From contig WACJ01000055.1 in NCBI GenBank assembly GCA_008973525.1, positions 248,001-312,000 on the forward strand: a stretch of DNA of 64,000 nt. Direction: 5' to 3'. Shown here in pieces: positions 1 to 12,921 of the stretch. This DNA is from Stenopsyche tienmushanensis (Eukaryota > Arthropoda > Insecta > Trichoptera > Stenopsychidae). A program made the translations under genes and the position numbers. The notes below the pieces were generated by a model. It did not search any database. It was given only the letters and a program-made list of their open reading frames with translations, and was not told the origin of the DNA. Within the stretch, counting starts at the first letter, position 1; each line of letters begins with the position of its first letter.

Positions 1-62
1 TTAAAGATCTTCTAGATTTGCATCTTTTATTTTTATTTGGTATTGGGAATTATTTATAAAAA

Positions 63-654
63 TTATAAATAAAATTTGCGACTTCTATCACTTTTCTTCC
101 ACTTTCTATTGGTCTCTTTTGACATGCAATAACATTTTTGACATGCAATTACAAATTTGTCGAAAATTGACTTTGTCGGTTCCAGCTTATCCGAAGAAGC
201 GTTATATCGTTTTTGCCTCGTTTTTCTACTGTCGATGGCTTTATATATTGATAAACTTATCACGATACATAGCTGCTGTGAAAAATAACTGAGAAAAAAG
301 ACCGTCACTAGTCCATAATTCTCTCCATTTAGTCCACTCTCTTACCATGTCTGCGGTTATAAACAAAGCAAACATTTCTCTTATTTTGTTTACATCGGCA
401 CTACCGTTTATAAGTCCAGAATTCTCAGTAACAATATTTTGTATTCGACCTCTCGAGGACGATGGTTGTAATGAGATCCATTCGTGTCCATTCCTTGAGG
501 TGAATATTTTTCCTTCGTCTTCATTTTCGCTGGTTTCTTCGTCTTCATTTTCGCTAGTTTCCCTATCTTCATTCTCACCAACGTTGTCGAAATCTTCCAT
601 ATCTGTTACATCATCGTTTATTTCGAACTTGATATTGCTATCATATTCATTCAT
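63..654 (-). pseudogene. piggyBac-like transposase, N-terminal part, frameshifted
   Basis: The minus strand reads from an ATG at 654 through an acidic N-terminus (tandem ETSENEDE-type repeats, residues 25-48). It then has a block with W-x-S, PSSSRGR-x-QNIV and E-x-SG-L followed by I-R-E-M-F-x-L-F-I-T, the layout at the start of the DDE_Tnp_1_7 (piggyBac) domain. The first frame stops near 241. The family pattern resumes in another frame at about 63-250, with KTRQKRY, then DKLEPTKSIFDKFVIACQK, the segment that precedes the first catalytic Asp in piggyBac transposases. So there is at least one frameshift, and the catalytic part lies before the window or is lost. The acidic N-terminus and the IREMF/IFDKFV blocks make the family call fairly firm. 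It is non-functional as it stands. Confidence 0.75.
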
Positions 655-724
655 ATAACTATTTCCATTAATTTAATTCTTCTCCTAAAATTGGGAGAAT
701 TTGAATATGTATAATAAATAAAAT

Positions 725-743
725 GTAGGTAGGGAATGGTTAA
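725..743 (-). mobile_element. Candidate piggyBac 5' terminus at a TTAA
   Basis: Read on the minus strand, a TTAA at 740-743 is followed by CCATTCCCTACCTACA, about 85 bp upstream of the transposase ATG at 654. piggyBac elements insert at TTAA and often begin with a C-rich terminal repeat. The matching 3' end would lie outside the window, so this cannot be confirmed. Confidence 0.25.
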
Positions 744-3700
744 ATAAATTTGTTCAATTAGCGGAATGGCCTTAAAGTTATGAAAAAAAAGTACAATAGT
801 ATATTTTCTCACTCTTTGTTCGCCAGTATTATTTGATTATTTAAAAAATGCATTTAAATATTATTTTATGTTGAATATTTATAATATATATCTCTTCTAA
901 ATATTATATTATCATATCTGGTATATTGATAAATTATAGCGGCCTCGTTGAAGGCAATCACCTTCGATAACGTCATTGGATTGACTCACCTGTCCTCTGT
1001 TCGTAATTAATGACACGCTAATTCCTGTAGACCATCAACATTAATCCTAAAGGGACGTGACTATGTTAACATCTGCAGGTTTATGATCGCAATCATAAGG
1101 TTTGTAAGCTGAATTAAAATTGAGCATTTAGATATCTTATTAATAACCAAGATGAATTTATTTAAAAATATACTTCGAATTTATTCGAATGAAATAAAAG
1201 TAACGACTTGATATTTATTTCAATGGGGATAAATCGGGCCAATCGCAAATTTACTGGAGCATTTGTAAACTTTCTTTTCCGGATTAGTAAAATTTGTTGA
1301 ATCGTCCCAAAGAGATATTCTCGTTCATGAATCTTTTATGGAAATGAATAATTCAATCGTTTTCTATTACATTAACGAGTTTGTTCCCTAATGTAAGATA
1401 AATTAAAATAATAATGAAATATTCATTCAACACTAACCCACTTCCGAAGAAATCTTCGCATTTTCATTTGATTACTTTATGGAATCGAAACGCTTCAATG
1501 GATCACTTGAATGTTTTTATCGGCTGTGTTTTAATATTTATTTTGTCTTCAGAAAGTGTATAAAATATTCAAACAGGAAATTATATATATGTTACGAGTA
1601 AAACTTTCCAAATTTTAGTAAGCCTTTTCGATTTTCCCATAACAAAAATTCGGTAAAGTTGATGTTTAGTTAAAATCTTGATGTCCTAAAAAAATACAAT
1701 TCAATTAATAATATACTAATGATAATCAATACTATCGACTGTTGTTTAGGTATCATATTCGTTATCAAACGGAGACTATAGTATTATTTTAACGTCTACT
1801 ATTCAAAACGACAAGACAAAAACAAATTTCTGGGATCAATTGAAATATCCAAAAATATCTTTCGAGACCTTCTCAAGGCACGATTTCGTTTATATCTAAA
1901 GCCTATATAAAATTTAATTCCAATGATGTTAAATATTACTTAAATAAATAATGCAGCTCAATAATTCCTAGGCATACTTCAGAGCTTAGTACTAAAACAT
2001 TTTTACACAATTCACAATTTGAGTTCATAGCTTTAAAATAAGAGCATTTTTAAAAAATCAAAATGCCAGCATACATTTAGATTTAGATGTCAATGATTTA
2101 GCATACTTCGTTATTCGTTTTGAAGTTACACGACCCTTCTGTGAACACAGTTTACATGGTCAATGAAGGTAGCATATTACAAAGTTTTTAGGTATATATG
2201 TCTATAACTAAAATTAGTTAGTTCGATATAAAAATATTTATGAATTTGGCGGGAATGTTTATTATAGCAGAATATATTACTTAGATGAGCAAACACCTAA
2301 AAATTTAGATCGCTTTTGGTGATTATTAGTATACATCGGACATTAAAGGAAAACGAAGTATGAGTGTAATATGTTCCACATTTATCTGATGAAAAACCAC
2401 AACAAGTTTAAAAATGCTTTTCACACACATTTTTAAAAAAGTATCCACTTGGAGCGAAACAATATGAAACCACTCCAACTATTGTTAGGAAAAACTGAGC
2501 GCATTACAGTTAAAAAATATGCAATTTCACACTAAACGATACATTTGTAAATATTGCATACTCGCCAGTACTTAGTTTTTTGTAATTGGAAAGAACATAA
2601 TATATTTTTGTGATATTTTAATACTAATTCAATAAAAACATCATATAACACATCAAAGTTGATCGGTTTTATAGTCTTGTTTATAAATTGCTGTGCATGG
2701 TTTTTTTTAATGAGCTTATGCGGCATTTATATCTTGCTTGGTAAGTTAAATAATATTTAATGTGCCCAAAAAAGTATATTAAGATAGCTATTTCCCTAAG
2801 TATTTCCAAAATTGGCTTCTTAAACTCACATAAAGAAATATTCAATTTTCATAAGGCAAGGCCTATGTGTTTAATAGTTATATTTTTCTTTGAAAAATGG
2901 ATCTTTTTGTTGAAACATTATTCCGCAGAGATTTACACAGATGCTAAGTTATGCAAAAAAAAAAATCTTTCGGAAAGTAATAAACTTTAACTTTTATGTA
3001 AATAAGAAGCTTCATGTTCTAAAGTCACCGTCGAAAGTCACTGCTAAGGTCATAATAAAATATTTTCCACAAAATTTCTCCACTTATCATTTTTGACCTC
3101 ATTATTTTTCTATTCATAATAACTTTGATAGAAGAATGTGACGCTTACCGCAAACTTTATCCTTAATATGTCCTTCTCGCCCCCTAGTCCCTTACAGCGT
3201 AGAAGCCTCCTGCTCTAATCGTCCCTTAGAAAAGCCCCTCAATGAAAAGTATACTTTGCAGGTGATAATATAACGGGATAAAGGGAAGATAGCGCATACA
3301 TTCGATAATTTTTCTTTTGCAAAGATAATGATCACTTTGCTAAACTTTATTTTGCAGAGAGACGTATACACATGTGGCTTCCAGTTCATTGAAATGCCAA
3401 TTTCCATACAAAATGTATGCAAATTCGCTTTGAAAATTCACGCCACTCCGACGGAAACTTTTTTATTCTCCCACTCACAGAAACGAGAATATTTAGAGAA
3501 AAACTTTTCCTTCTTATTACAATAACTTTTCTTTTCGTTGATTTTATAGCGAATTTACACGTGAACATTTGCAGGTCTCTCATATTTCTCCTTTCAATCG
3601 TATTTCTTATATTGAATTTATACATGACAAATTGGCGAAGTTTTTACGCACAAAAAAGGCATTTTATTTAAAGTTTTGCTCCGTCAGAATACGGAACTGC

Positions 3701-6700
3701 CTCTATCTTTTCATAGTGATATACAGGTCGCTTCATAAAGAACGAAAGACCAAAACTATGAAAATGCTAGGTGCTTCGGGAAGATTGTGAACATGATACC
3801 GTACTTAATTTATTAAAGGTGATATATTCTCTTGAAGTGTGCATCCGGTTTATCTTTTGTATATCATAGTACTCTATGATTTATATCATATTGTAAGGAT
3901 GATATTGTATGCTATTATTAATATTGTCCTTAATAAGTCATCATATAAATTTAGCTTTCGAATAGAATAATTCTGTTAGTTGCGCTAATTTTGTTATAAT
4001 ACTTTAAACATACTTTGATCAATTGAATAATTAATACAATAATATTTTTTCCTTAAAATATAAAATTCAAATTCTATATTTGTATTAAATTTATTGATAC
4101 ATCAAATAAATCATATTTCGGTTTATAAATTAATATTAAAAACTTTTTTAACTTTATAAATGATCCAAATAATAAGACATGCATTTCAAATAAGCATGTG
4201 TGACTGTATGGTAACGCAAGTCTGTGTAGTTGAATCACGTTTTCACAGAAAATGGTACAGATTTTGTTAATTACTCATAGATTCTCTCTAAAAGAAAATT
4301 CCTATTCAAATAAATCTGTGTATAAGTTCATTACATGTGGAAAATATTACGGGAAATTACCATATAAAAAATCCTTTCCCTGGAAAAGCCTTCCAATAGA
4401 GAACACCTATATTTGATAATAAATTTTAAAGTTTATTGAATAGGTATCATATCGCTTAATAGCATTGGAAATCATATAATTCCTAATAGTTTAATAATAT
4501 ATAAAGCTTCAGCAGTAAAATATATGTATTAATATTTGATATTGTCACTTTCAAAAGATTTTTCTGATGGCATTTAAATATCCTGTATTGAAATTCATGA
4601 CTAAGTTTTTGAAAAGCACAATAAGACAGCCATATAAGTAGGTGAAACACCACCTAGCTAGAAAATGAACGACCGAAATTAATTTAATTACGGCCCGAAT
4701 GATGTCAATCGTAATAATGATGACTTCCATAAGTGAGTTTTCTTTCCAATTCGGCGAGGAAAATAATTACTTCGGCGAAAATTTTGATCGATTTTGCCGA
4801 TTTTATTTGCTGGGTACAATCATTGCTTGTAATTATTTGTGCGCTCTTAAATTTTAAATTTGATCCCGGATCGTTTTAGCCATTCGAAGCTTTAAGGCTT
4901 CCTTTCCGAACCGAAATAAACCACACAGATGTTAATTAACAACGATTATTTGTATTGCAAATGTATACATATGTTAACACGTAAACAGCTTTTGTATTTT
5001 CGTAAGCCTTGTATGAATAAACAAATATGCGAAAATAAATATTTGCCCATCGTGTGCACGCTGATTACTTTTCATTTTGATTCCACTATGTTCCGATGTG
5101 TATTAATTATTAAAAATATCACACAGAATTCCTATAGGGGGAAGAAATCGTATATTATTTATTTTTATGATCTTCCAGGAAAAATAAGAAATGTTTTCTT
5201 CCAAGAAAGGCAGCGATTGATTTTCGAAAAGGCTCTTTGTTTTTCTTAATACTTTTCCCGCTGGAAAAATATTTCCTTTAGCATTTTCCATTCACTAAAG
5301 GTGACATTGGCCAACTTAAATTGTACTGGCCTGTACGTGGAATGCTTACATCATTTAACCAAAGGATTTCAAACGAATCTTTTTATTAATTTTAATTTTA
5401 TTTCAGACTGCACAATCCATCATATCTGACACAGGAATTCCATTGAGCGATCCTTTTATATAACTTTCATACTTATCTATCCCCGAATTTTATCAAAAAA
5501 TTCAATCTCTTGAACGGTTTGTGAGTACTTAATCTAGTGGGCGTTACAGACTCCTATTCAATGAATGTGTTTATTGAATAGGAGTTTATGAATAAGAGGA
5601 TGTTTTTTAATTTATTTTCAAGAACATTTTCCTTCAAATTTAACAGGTTTCTTGTTATAAATTGTGAGAAAATCTATTATCTGATCTACTATTATTACGA
5701 TATTTTTACCATTGATTTTCTTTGACAGACGATTTCTACAATATTATAAGCATATTTGTTAGGAATTGGAAGACCTTCACGATATGGGGATGTCGTCTGA
5801 TTGATATGTGATTTTTTAAATATACTTGTAACTTTTATTATATCATTTATAATTGGCACTGTGGTACAATGAACATAAGAAAAAATATTTTTTCAAGAAA
5901 TCCATTGTTATGAAATAATTTCAATAGAAACTCAATAAACATATAATAAATAAAATTTACTTTTGGATAACAACAAATGCCGTTACCATATGGTCACGCT
6001 CGTTTTTAAAAGGTGTACAAGATTTGACAATCGAATTTGTGAATATTTTCTTGCTATGAATTTATTCCTACTACATCCAATATATAAAGATATTTTGTGA
6101 CCAACCCTAAATAACCGTAAATAAAACATCTCGACTAAAAAAAAATGCTGTATGAGTATAGTGAAGCTAAATTCCATAAAAAATATATTCATATCGTATC
6201 AATAACATTTATAATAAATTTTATGATGATTGAACGGAAAATATATATATATATGATTTTTTTCCAGTAAATTCGGATATGTTTTAATGATCGTTATATA
6301 ATTTATTTAAAATTTCTATAAACTTAACTTTGACAGCAACTGGTGTAGCCTTTCCCTTTTCAGGTGGTGTAATCGCTTGTTGAGATTTGTATGGCTAATA
6401 CGTTTAACCCACATTTGTATTCTCTGAACATGTACGCCCTGCGTACGCCACTATATATATTTATATATTTTACATTCACGGAGGGGAAACAAATGTTGAA
6501 AAAGTGGATAAGAATGGTAATGAAAGATTCATTTTTCTTTTCACCAACGAACCGCAGAAAAAATAGCCCTTTATTATTTATATGAAGGTCAACGTTTCAG
6601 CCTCTCGAAAACTCGTCCGGTTCCAGATCGTACCGTGCACGCTTATTAGATTGATGCAAAAGTTATGTCGCATTTTTATGGCGGCGATTTGTCCCTATGC

Positions 6701-9054
6701 CACACCGTCAAGATCTTCATTTTATTTTATGGCGCAAACCACTTATATTTTTGATAATAATAGATAAATTCCCGAGCGATGCTTTTTGGGTGTAACTGAT
6801 GTTTCAGACCTCATGTAGAAGGTGGTAGAATGAACAAATTTAGCAATATAAATCCAAATGTATTTTTCATAGTACTGTAACAAGTATATCGTCCAATACT
6901 TATTGTATAAAAAATCCTTGGTGAATGGTAATAAAACAGATTATCAGAGAAGAGTGAAAAAACTTGATTTGAAGACCAAAAATAAACAAGGTTTTAACAC
7001 CATTTCTGATACATTTATTAGTAAATTAATGTAATCGAACATCCTCTTGTTGAGCTTAGGTAGCTTCTGATGAGATTGATCAAGTTGGCAGGTATTCCGC
7101 TTCTTCGAAGCCTAAAAATGAGTTGGAATTTTGCTAATAACTTTGTGCTGATGACCTTTTCTATGGTATTTGCAGTTGATTTATCTCTTGTTGAGCTGTC
7201 AAATTTAACAGTATGCTTAAAACTAACATGGTTTTCGTCATTATTTTTCTCTTCTTATAATTCGGAAGAATATTATATGCATCAGTGAGAAGTCGTTAGT
7301 TCAATTTCAACCAAAATAAATTATATTTAAAGTGTACTGAGATTTTGAGGGAGGTTATAATAAATGTATGTAGGACATTCTTGAAAATAATATTATTGTC
7401 ATTGTACATTATTGCTTTAGCAGGATTGCCATATACCATAAGTCTTCAAAAAAGCTACATATTATTCACGTAAAAAATATTGTTATAATTTTCCATACTA
7501 AATTATAAGATGCCATATCGGTTATTGTATATATTCTATTTCCATCCTAAACTTAACTTATCTGGGATTTTGGATAGAAGAAGATCAATGAGCAAGTAGC
7601 GAAATTATTATTAATTTTAAATGAAATTTTAATTAACGCTTCAAATCTAGCATCTCTTATATACCATGTACGGCTTTATTAATAGCGTCAGTATTTACAT
7701 TCAAATCTAAGAAATCAGACTAAACCTGGGTTGGAACGATCAATCAGAAATATTAATTACTCCCAATCTTGCGAATGTCTTGATAAAGTTCACAATTTTG
7801 ATTTAAACCCTGAACTTATAATAAGAATTCAGGATTCAACCTACTGTAAAAATTCACAAACCAAGCCTTGAAAGATTCAAAAGAAAAATTTACACGATGA
7901 AAAGTATTTTTGATGATTAAAATATACCGATATCTTTCGTCTTTGCCGATATCAGATCGAGTCCTAATAGAAAAATATCTTGTTATAAAATATCATCCAA
8001 GCTATGATATGATGGCAACAGCTAAAATATTGTTGAAAATAGGCACTCCCCTGAATAAAGAAACGCTTCTCGGCAATAAAACTTAATCTCTCTTTTGATG
8101 CTAGTATCTTGTGTTTTCATGTATGTTTAGCGAAAGCTTAAACTTAAACTTAGAGCTTAACCTCCTTCAGCGCTTTATTAAATATAACTTGAGAGAGTTA
8201 TAGATGAGAATCAAATTAGGAAATGTCGAAAATAACTATAAAGTATAACATGCATTGGCTCCCGTTTGCATCATATTGATTTGATAAGATTTAAAACGCT
8301 TAATTCGATGTGATGTCAATATAATATAAACTTTGATGGCATGCAACGGATCGACAGTAGAATAGTTGAAATCCGCTGATAAGCAGATAGAGAGCATCTG
8401 CTGCAAATAAGCACGTAAAGACTCATTAATATAATTTATGGTGATTAATGCCATTAGAGAGAAGCTCATGGCTTTGATAACCATTTACAGAGACACAATA
8501 ACAATTAGGTGGTTAAACAAAGGGAGGGCTCTACAGCATCCAGTCAATTTAATTACGTACAACTCAACGGGATTACGCGGGATCCTCGTGGCACTAATTG
8601 TTTAGTGAAATGCTAACTGTTGCTTACATGCCTGCTGAAACCGATTCAAATCCACAAATAAATAATTATCACCCAGCCCAGACCGCCACCAATTTTGCAG
8701 GCGATACTCTCTTACACCAATTGTCTTCGTCGCTACCAATATTTATAGTCTCCACAAAATGCCGGAACAAAGAAACCTTCTTCGAGCAAATAACGCTCTC
8801 GAAGAAAACGTGAAAAATAAATTGTCGATTGCAATATATTATCAAGCGTAAGTTGATTATTTCGATTGTGTTAGTGATATTGTGGAAAATTAATTCTAGT
8901 CGATCTGGATTGCTTGATTGATTGATTATGGGAATGATTTAAATCTATTAATCATCAAATAAAGATCGATTTGCATGGCTTTATTGAAAATGAATCAAAA
9001 TGCAAATAAGATGTATTATTGATAGCATTAAGTGAAATTTAGTTCATCACAGTT
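744..9054. other. Gene-free AT-rich DNA
   Basis: About 8.3 kb without a recognisable gene. Open frames here (for example 2532-2726, 3192-3790, 4929-5249, 7070-7288, 8236-8484) are short, overlap on both strands, have low-complexity composition and match no family I recognise. Poly-A/T runs and a short (AT)n near 6240 are present. I see no RNA gene. Confidence 0.6.
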
Positions 9055-9240
9055 AATCGTATAAACCACATGCAATCCACTGCAGAAATAGGGCCTCTTC
9101 AATATTCACATCTATGCATATACCTTTTGATGCATTCGATATTGAAGGCAGCATGAATTTTATTTGTTCATCCAGCGGATTAGCTGGCTGAACGTATCAA
9201 ATGAAGCTTTCGTGGCCATCTCGATCGGGAGTGTGGGTTA
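9055..9240 (-). repeat. RTE-type LINE, 3' coding tail relic
   Basis: On the minus strand this ends with a segment reading EEALFLQWIACG, matching the EEA-x-x-QQW-x-x-G end of RTE-clade ORF2 proteins. On the plus strand it shows the common insect repeat signature resembling 'gtccactgctgaacataggcctctt' (here aatccactgcagaaat followed by agggcctcttc). The segment at about 9180-9240 is similar to 21210-21302, and the 9066-9110 part to 33735-33790, so several copies of one family sit in this window. It is too degenerate to code. Confidence 0.6.
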
Positions 9241-9724
9241 ATTTAAATATTAAATATAAAAGTATTAGTCAATTATGTTAATTTTACTAAAAACGACATT
9301 TCAAAAACATATGGAATCCCATCTTTCCTATTCTTATAAGACGATACATCTCAGAATAGCTCCTATGTCTGTAATAATGTGCCCCTGTTTTCATACACTT
9401 TTGCAAATTTGAAAAACTAAGAAAGTTCCCTCAATATAGTTTCAACTGAGAAATAGCGCACTTAATTTGTATGTAAAATACGGAAAAAAATTTATCACAG
9501 CCTCTAAAATCTTTCAGGCTGATCATACTCTTTAAAGAAATCCAACTTTGAAATAATATAATGCGAATTTGTAATATTTGAAAGTAAAATTAATACATAG
9601 ATATTATTCCGAAAAGTTCCATGAATTTAAAATAATATTAAATAAAATTTTACGCAATGCAGTAATGAAATTAATCAATTTTATCAAGTATTAAACGATT
9701 TTTAATATTTAGATAAAAATTGAT
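9241..9724. other. AT-rich spacer
   Basis: No gene or repeat recognised between the RTE tail and the TTAA-flanked transposon. Confidence 0.5.
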
Positions 9725-10647
9725 TTAAGGCGTCTTCTCACTTTACAAATTAAAAAAAAATCGATTTTTATTTTATTTTAAAAGTACAAATCTTCAAAAA
9801 TGTTATATCGAAATTTCATAAAGATCGGACGAGTCTAACTACATTTTTGAGCGACCGTTAGGTGACTACCTGAGAGCACCCGGCTGCATACGTATTGTTC
9901 AGACTCATGGTGCAAGTACAAGAAAGTGGTGAAAAACAATCAGATAGAAACATTTAAACATCCTTCTGCTCTAGCTGAAGATGTTCACGAGGTTTTGAAA
10001 CCGATTTATGAAGATCTTCGGAGGAAATACCCAAAATAACAACGAGTGTTTCAACAGCTGTGTCTGGGTAATTTTTCTGCAACCAAAACTTTAAACGCGT
10101 TTATCTCAAAACAAGGTTTTTCGGTGGCTTGTTGATGAAATTTCGGAAACTATCCAGCCGATTGTCATGAAATTTGAATGACATATTCTTCATAGTTATG
10201 GCTATAGCGCATATCATCAGATTTTGAAATTTTGATTTTAAGTAATATTTTTTTACAAAAAACTGCAAAAAAATGCGGTTTTTTTTTTACTTTTTTGTAA
10301 AACGTGCGTCATTTTGTTATTTTCGCAAATATCAAAAATCTGATGATATGCGCTGTAGCCACTGATATACTGAATCTAAAACTGTTTTATTTTTTTGTTT
10401 CAAATGACCCATCTCGGAGATACCATCAACAAGCCACGAACATAACATTTCTACACGGGTTTTTCGATGCTACTGTTTTATTATAATAATTGTTCAAAAA
10501 AATAAAAATAAAATGTTTTCATGTACTTGAAAGATGTGTTTATTACATAAGATCCATTTTATCTCATAATTTTTAGCGAAAATCCTCGAAAAAAAATCGT
10601 GAAAATAGCCTATTTTTGAGGCGCCCTAAAGTGAGAAGACGCCTTAA
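9725..10647. mobile_element. TTAA-flanked DNA transposon with terminal inverted repeats, Mutator-like cargo
   Basis: A 915-bp element (9729-10643) lies between two TTAA tetranucleotides (9725-9728 and 10644-10647). The termini are perfect inverted repeats for 17 bp after the TTAA: left GGCGTCTTCTCACTTTA, right its reverse complement. Inside are a decayed transposase fragment (9902-10068) and, at about 10110-10450, an imperfect palindrome centred near 10283. In the palindrome, GGCTTGTTGATG at 10117 pairs with CATCAACAAGCC at 10427, and GCGCATATCATCAGA at about 10207 pairs with its complement at about 10340. TTAA duplication is classical for piggyBac, but the recognisable coding relic is of the Mutator-like type described below. 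The boundaries are well supported; the superfamily is not certain. Confidence 0.75.
9902..10068 (+). pseudogene. Mutator-like transposase relic, copy 1
   Basis: The plus strand reads DSWCKYKKVVKN, then ETFKHPSALAEDVHEVLKPIYEDL, then after a small frame change QNNNECFNSCVW. This order (W-C-K-Y, a helix ending in L-K-P-I-Y-E-D-L, then T-Q-N-N-N-E-x-x-N-S-x-x-W) is what I know from a family of arthropod and cnidarian proteins usually annotated as 'Mutator-like transposase domain' proteins. The second copy at 12733-12921 shares the same blocks, which supports the reading. Only about 55 codons survive, with a stop and a frameshift between the two blocks. It lies inside the TTAA element 9725-10647. 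Confidence 0.65.
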
Positions 10648-12732
10648 TTCGTGAACTTCAAGCTAAAGAAATCATTTCTATAACTTAAAACGATCTTTAT
10701 AATTGCATACGCAACAACATTAGAGTCGATAGATCTTTATAGCTATTAATAAAAAATCATGAATAATAAATACAGAAAATCATAATCTAATCTAAGAATA
10801 TTATATAATTATGCATTATGATTGTGAAAAATTTGATATTTCAGTTTTGAAGCAAATCGTCGTTTATCCACTCAGAAGGTCACGATAAGTTGATCTTAAT
10901 TAAATTTATTTAAAGTCAGACGCCTTGCACCGAGATAAAGACTTGAAAGTTTGAACTTAATCTCGTTGGGTATCATTTGAATTGAACACTGAGCTAAGTA
11001 TGAAGTTATAATAGTTTATAGAACTTGCTCTCGAGAAGGATGTTTTCTCAGACGTGTTATAATATCCTCTTGTTTTGAAGTTTGAAAACCGCGACCCGAA
11101 GAGCTAATTTCTAATATTTCATGTTGGTTCAATATCGAATTCGAAGCGAAATAGAAATACCTCATCGCGCTTCGATATATATAGCTCTTTAAAAAGCATT
11201 AAGCGAGCATTCATACGTTTAGGGGTTGAAGGATTGACTGAAGTTGTCGAAGGAGGGAGTGTTAATGCATAAATTGATTTATAGACAATATTTATTATCA
11301 AAATAATTGAATATATTCTGAAATACTATTTTATTTCTTATATCATGATAGTCTTGTTACTTTTTTGTTGAACCTAGTATATGCCACGCAGGTAATGCAT
11401 CTTCCGTTGACATGCATTTCCGTAGAGTGAGACTAATGCATTTGCTCTTGTTATCGTAATTGAATTATCCTTCAAATAATAATTAGGATAGTACAGATGT
11501 TTAAACTATATTTTAATAAAAATTACATATAATAATATTAAAAAATGCAACCGTCATTTATTCTATTCGCAGTTATTTATATAAATTCAAGAAAATGGTA
11601 TTTACGGAAGAAAATGAAATTTTCCTTTGTTGTGCAGACTTTGCTAATTTAATAAAGGCTTCGATTTCGTTTAGCACAAATTGAAGCAATCTGATTTCGT
11701 GTCTTTATACAGTTAAGAAATTTTCATGGTTATCTATTAAATGCAATATTAATGGAATCTCGGATACTAAATTTGTTGAGCGTATTTAACAAAATGGTGC
11801 TGAATATATTTTTAAATATTTTCATTCGTCCAGATTTTATGAATATCTTATGAAATATTGAAATCCGAGCTTCATGAATAAGCAATCCGTGGTTCAGGTC
11901 CTCGAGACGTATTCTTTGATTAAATAGAAAAATTGAGAGACGGCAATTAAATCTCCCGATTTTTTCGCTTTATTTGTGGACGCCACGATCCAGTCTTCCG
12001 GCACTCAAGATACTAAAAATACACTCAATTTATAAGCCATTCACAATTGAGTTCCAGGACGAGTTGACTCCTTCTGGCATTAACGTTTGGACGGTCTGAT
12101 CCACAGAGGACTCACTAATTGGGCGACACGGCTTATTCAATTATTGTTGATGTTCCTCTAGAACAGTTGGCACGTCGAACTCACGCCATACTGTTTCAAC
12201 TTGAAATCTTCAATTCGTAACATTGACATCTCGAATACGTGGCTCTGCTAAAAAAGAGTTATTCGAAAAATTTTAGATCAATTTAAATTCACTTTGGAGA
12301 TAATTTTTTCAAAGTATGAAATTCAATTATGAGAATATGCCATAGAGATTGTCAGTTTAAAAAAATTGCTTTTTTTGTTGGTTGCATAAATTGTATCCAA
12401 ATATAGTGTAGAATATGTGGATAGAGTGATTTTCTGATATTTGGAGTCGTTAAGAAGTTACAGTGTTGAAGAAGCGAGGGTTTGAAGCGCGATCTGATCG
12501 CGGTTAGATCACTCTATGAGGCAGAGAATTGGGTTTCTTCTCTTGCACTTTGATTTCTTCCTTTAACCCTTTTAATACAAACACTTTTTTATTGTGCAAA
12601 ATAAAGACGCTGCTATATTCTCTAAACTCATTTCTTGTTTCTAATAAAACTGGATAAAAATAAACGAAAGAAGAAATTTGGACAACTTTCTACTACAAAT
12701 GTTCTCAACATCAAAATGGTCCAGCAGGTGAA
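10648..12732. other. Gene-free AT-rich DNA
   Basis: No gene recognised. Near 12421 and 12509 there is a short inverted repeat (ATAGAGTGA/TCACTCTAT) around a GC-richer patch with GATCTGATCGCGGTTAGATC. It is not tRNA-like and has no clear meaning. Confidence 0.5.
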
Positions 12733-12921
12733 GACAGCTGGCGCAAAATGGTGCAAGGTTTAAACTAGAGAACTCGATCATTTCACCTCTGACTGCAGAA
12801 GTTCAAAAAATCATTAAACCAGTCTATGAAGATTTATTACGAGATGAACTATTGACCAGGTTTTTAGGAGTACACACACAAAATAACAATGAATCATTAA
12901 ATGGCCTTGCAAGATTTTTAT
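12733..12921 (+). pseudogene. Mutator-like transposase relic, copy 2
   Basis: The plus strand reads DSWRKMVQ at 12733, and in a shifted frame from 12786 PLTAEVQKIIKPVYEDLLRD, then ELLTRFLGVHTQNNNESLNGL. The pattern is the same as copy 1 (K-P-x-Y-E-D-L followed by T-Q-N-N-N-E-S-x-N) but with the intervening ELLTRFLG helix preserved. The frame closes with a TGA at 12919-12921. A TTAA preceded by GGGACGACTCCC at 13433-13448 is a possible right terminus, resembling the AAGACGCC-TTAA end of copy 1. No matching left end was found, so this copy is probably truncated on its left side. It is not functional. Confidence 0.65.

Noticed and set aside
347..658. 103-codon plus-strand frame rich in Ser/Phe
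   Set aside because: It is the antisense of the acidic N-terminus of the piggyBac-like transposase on the minus strand.
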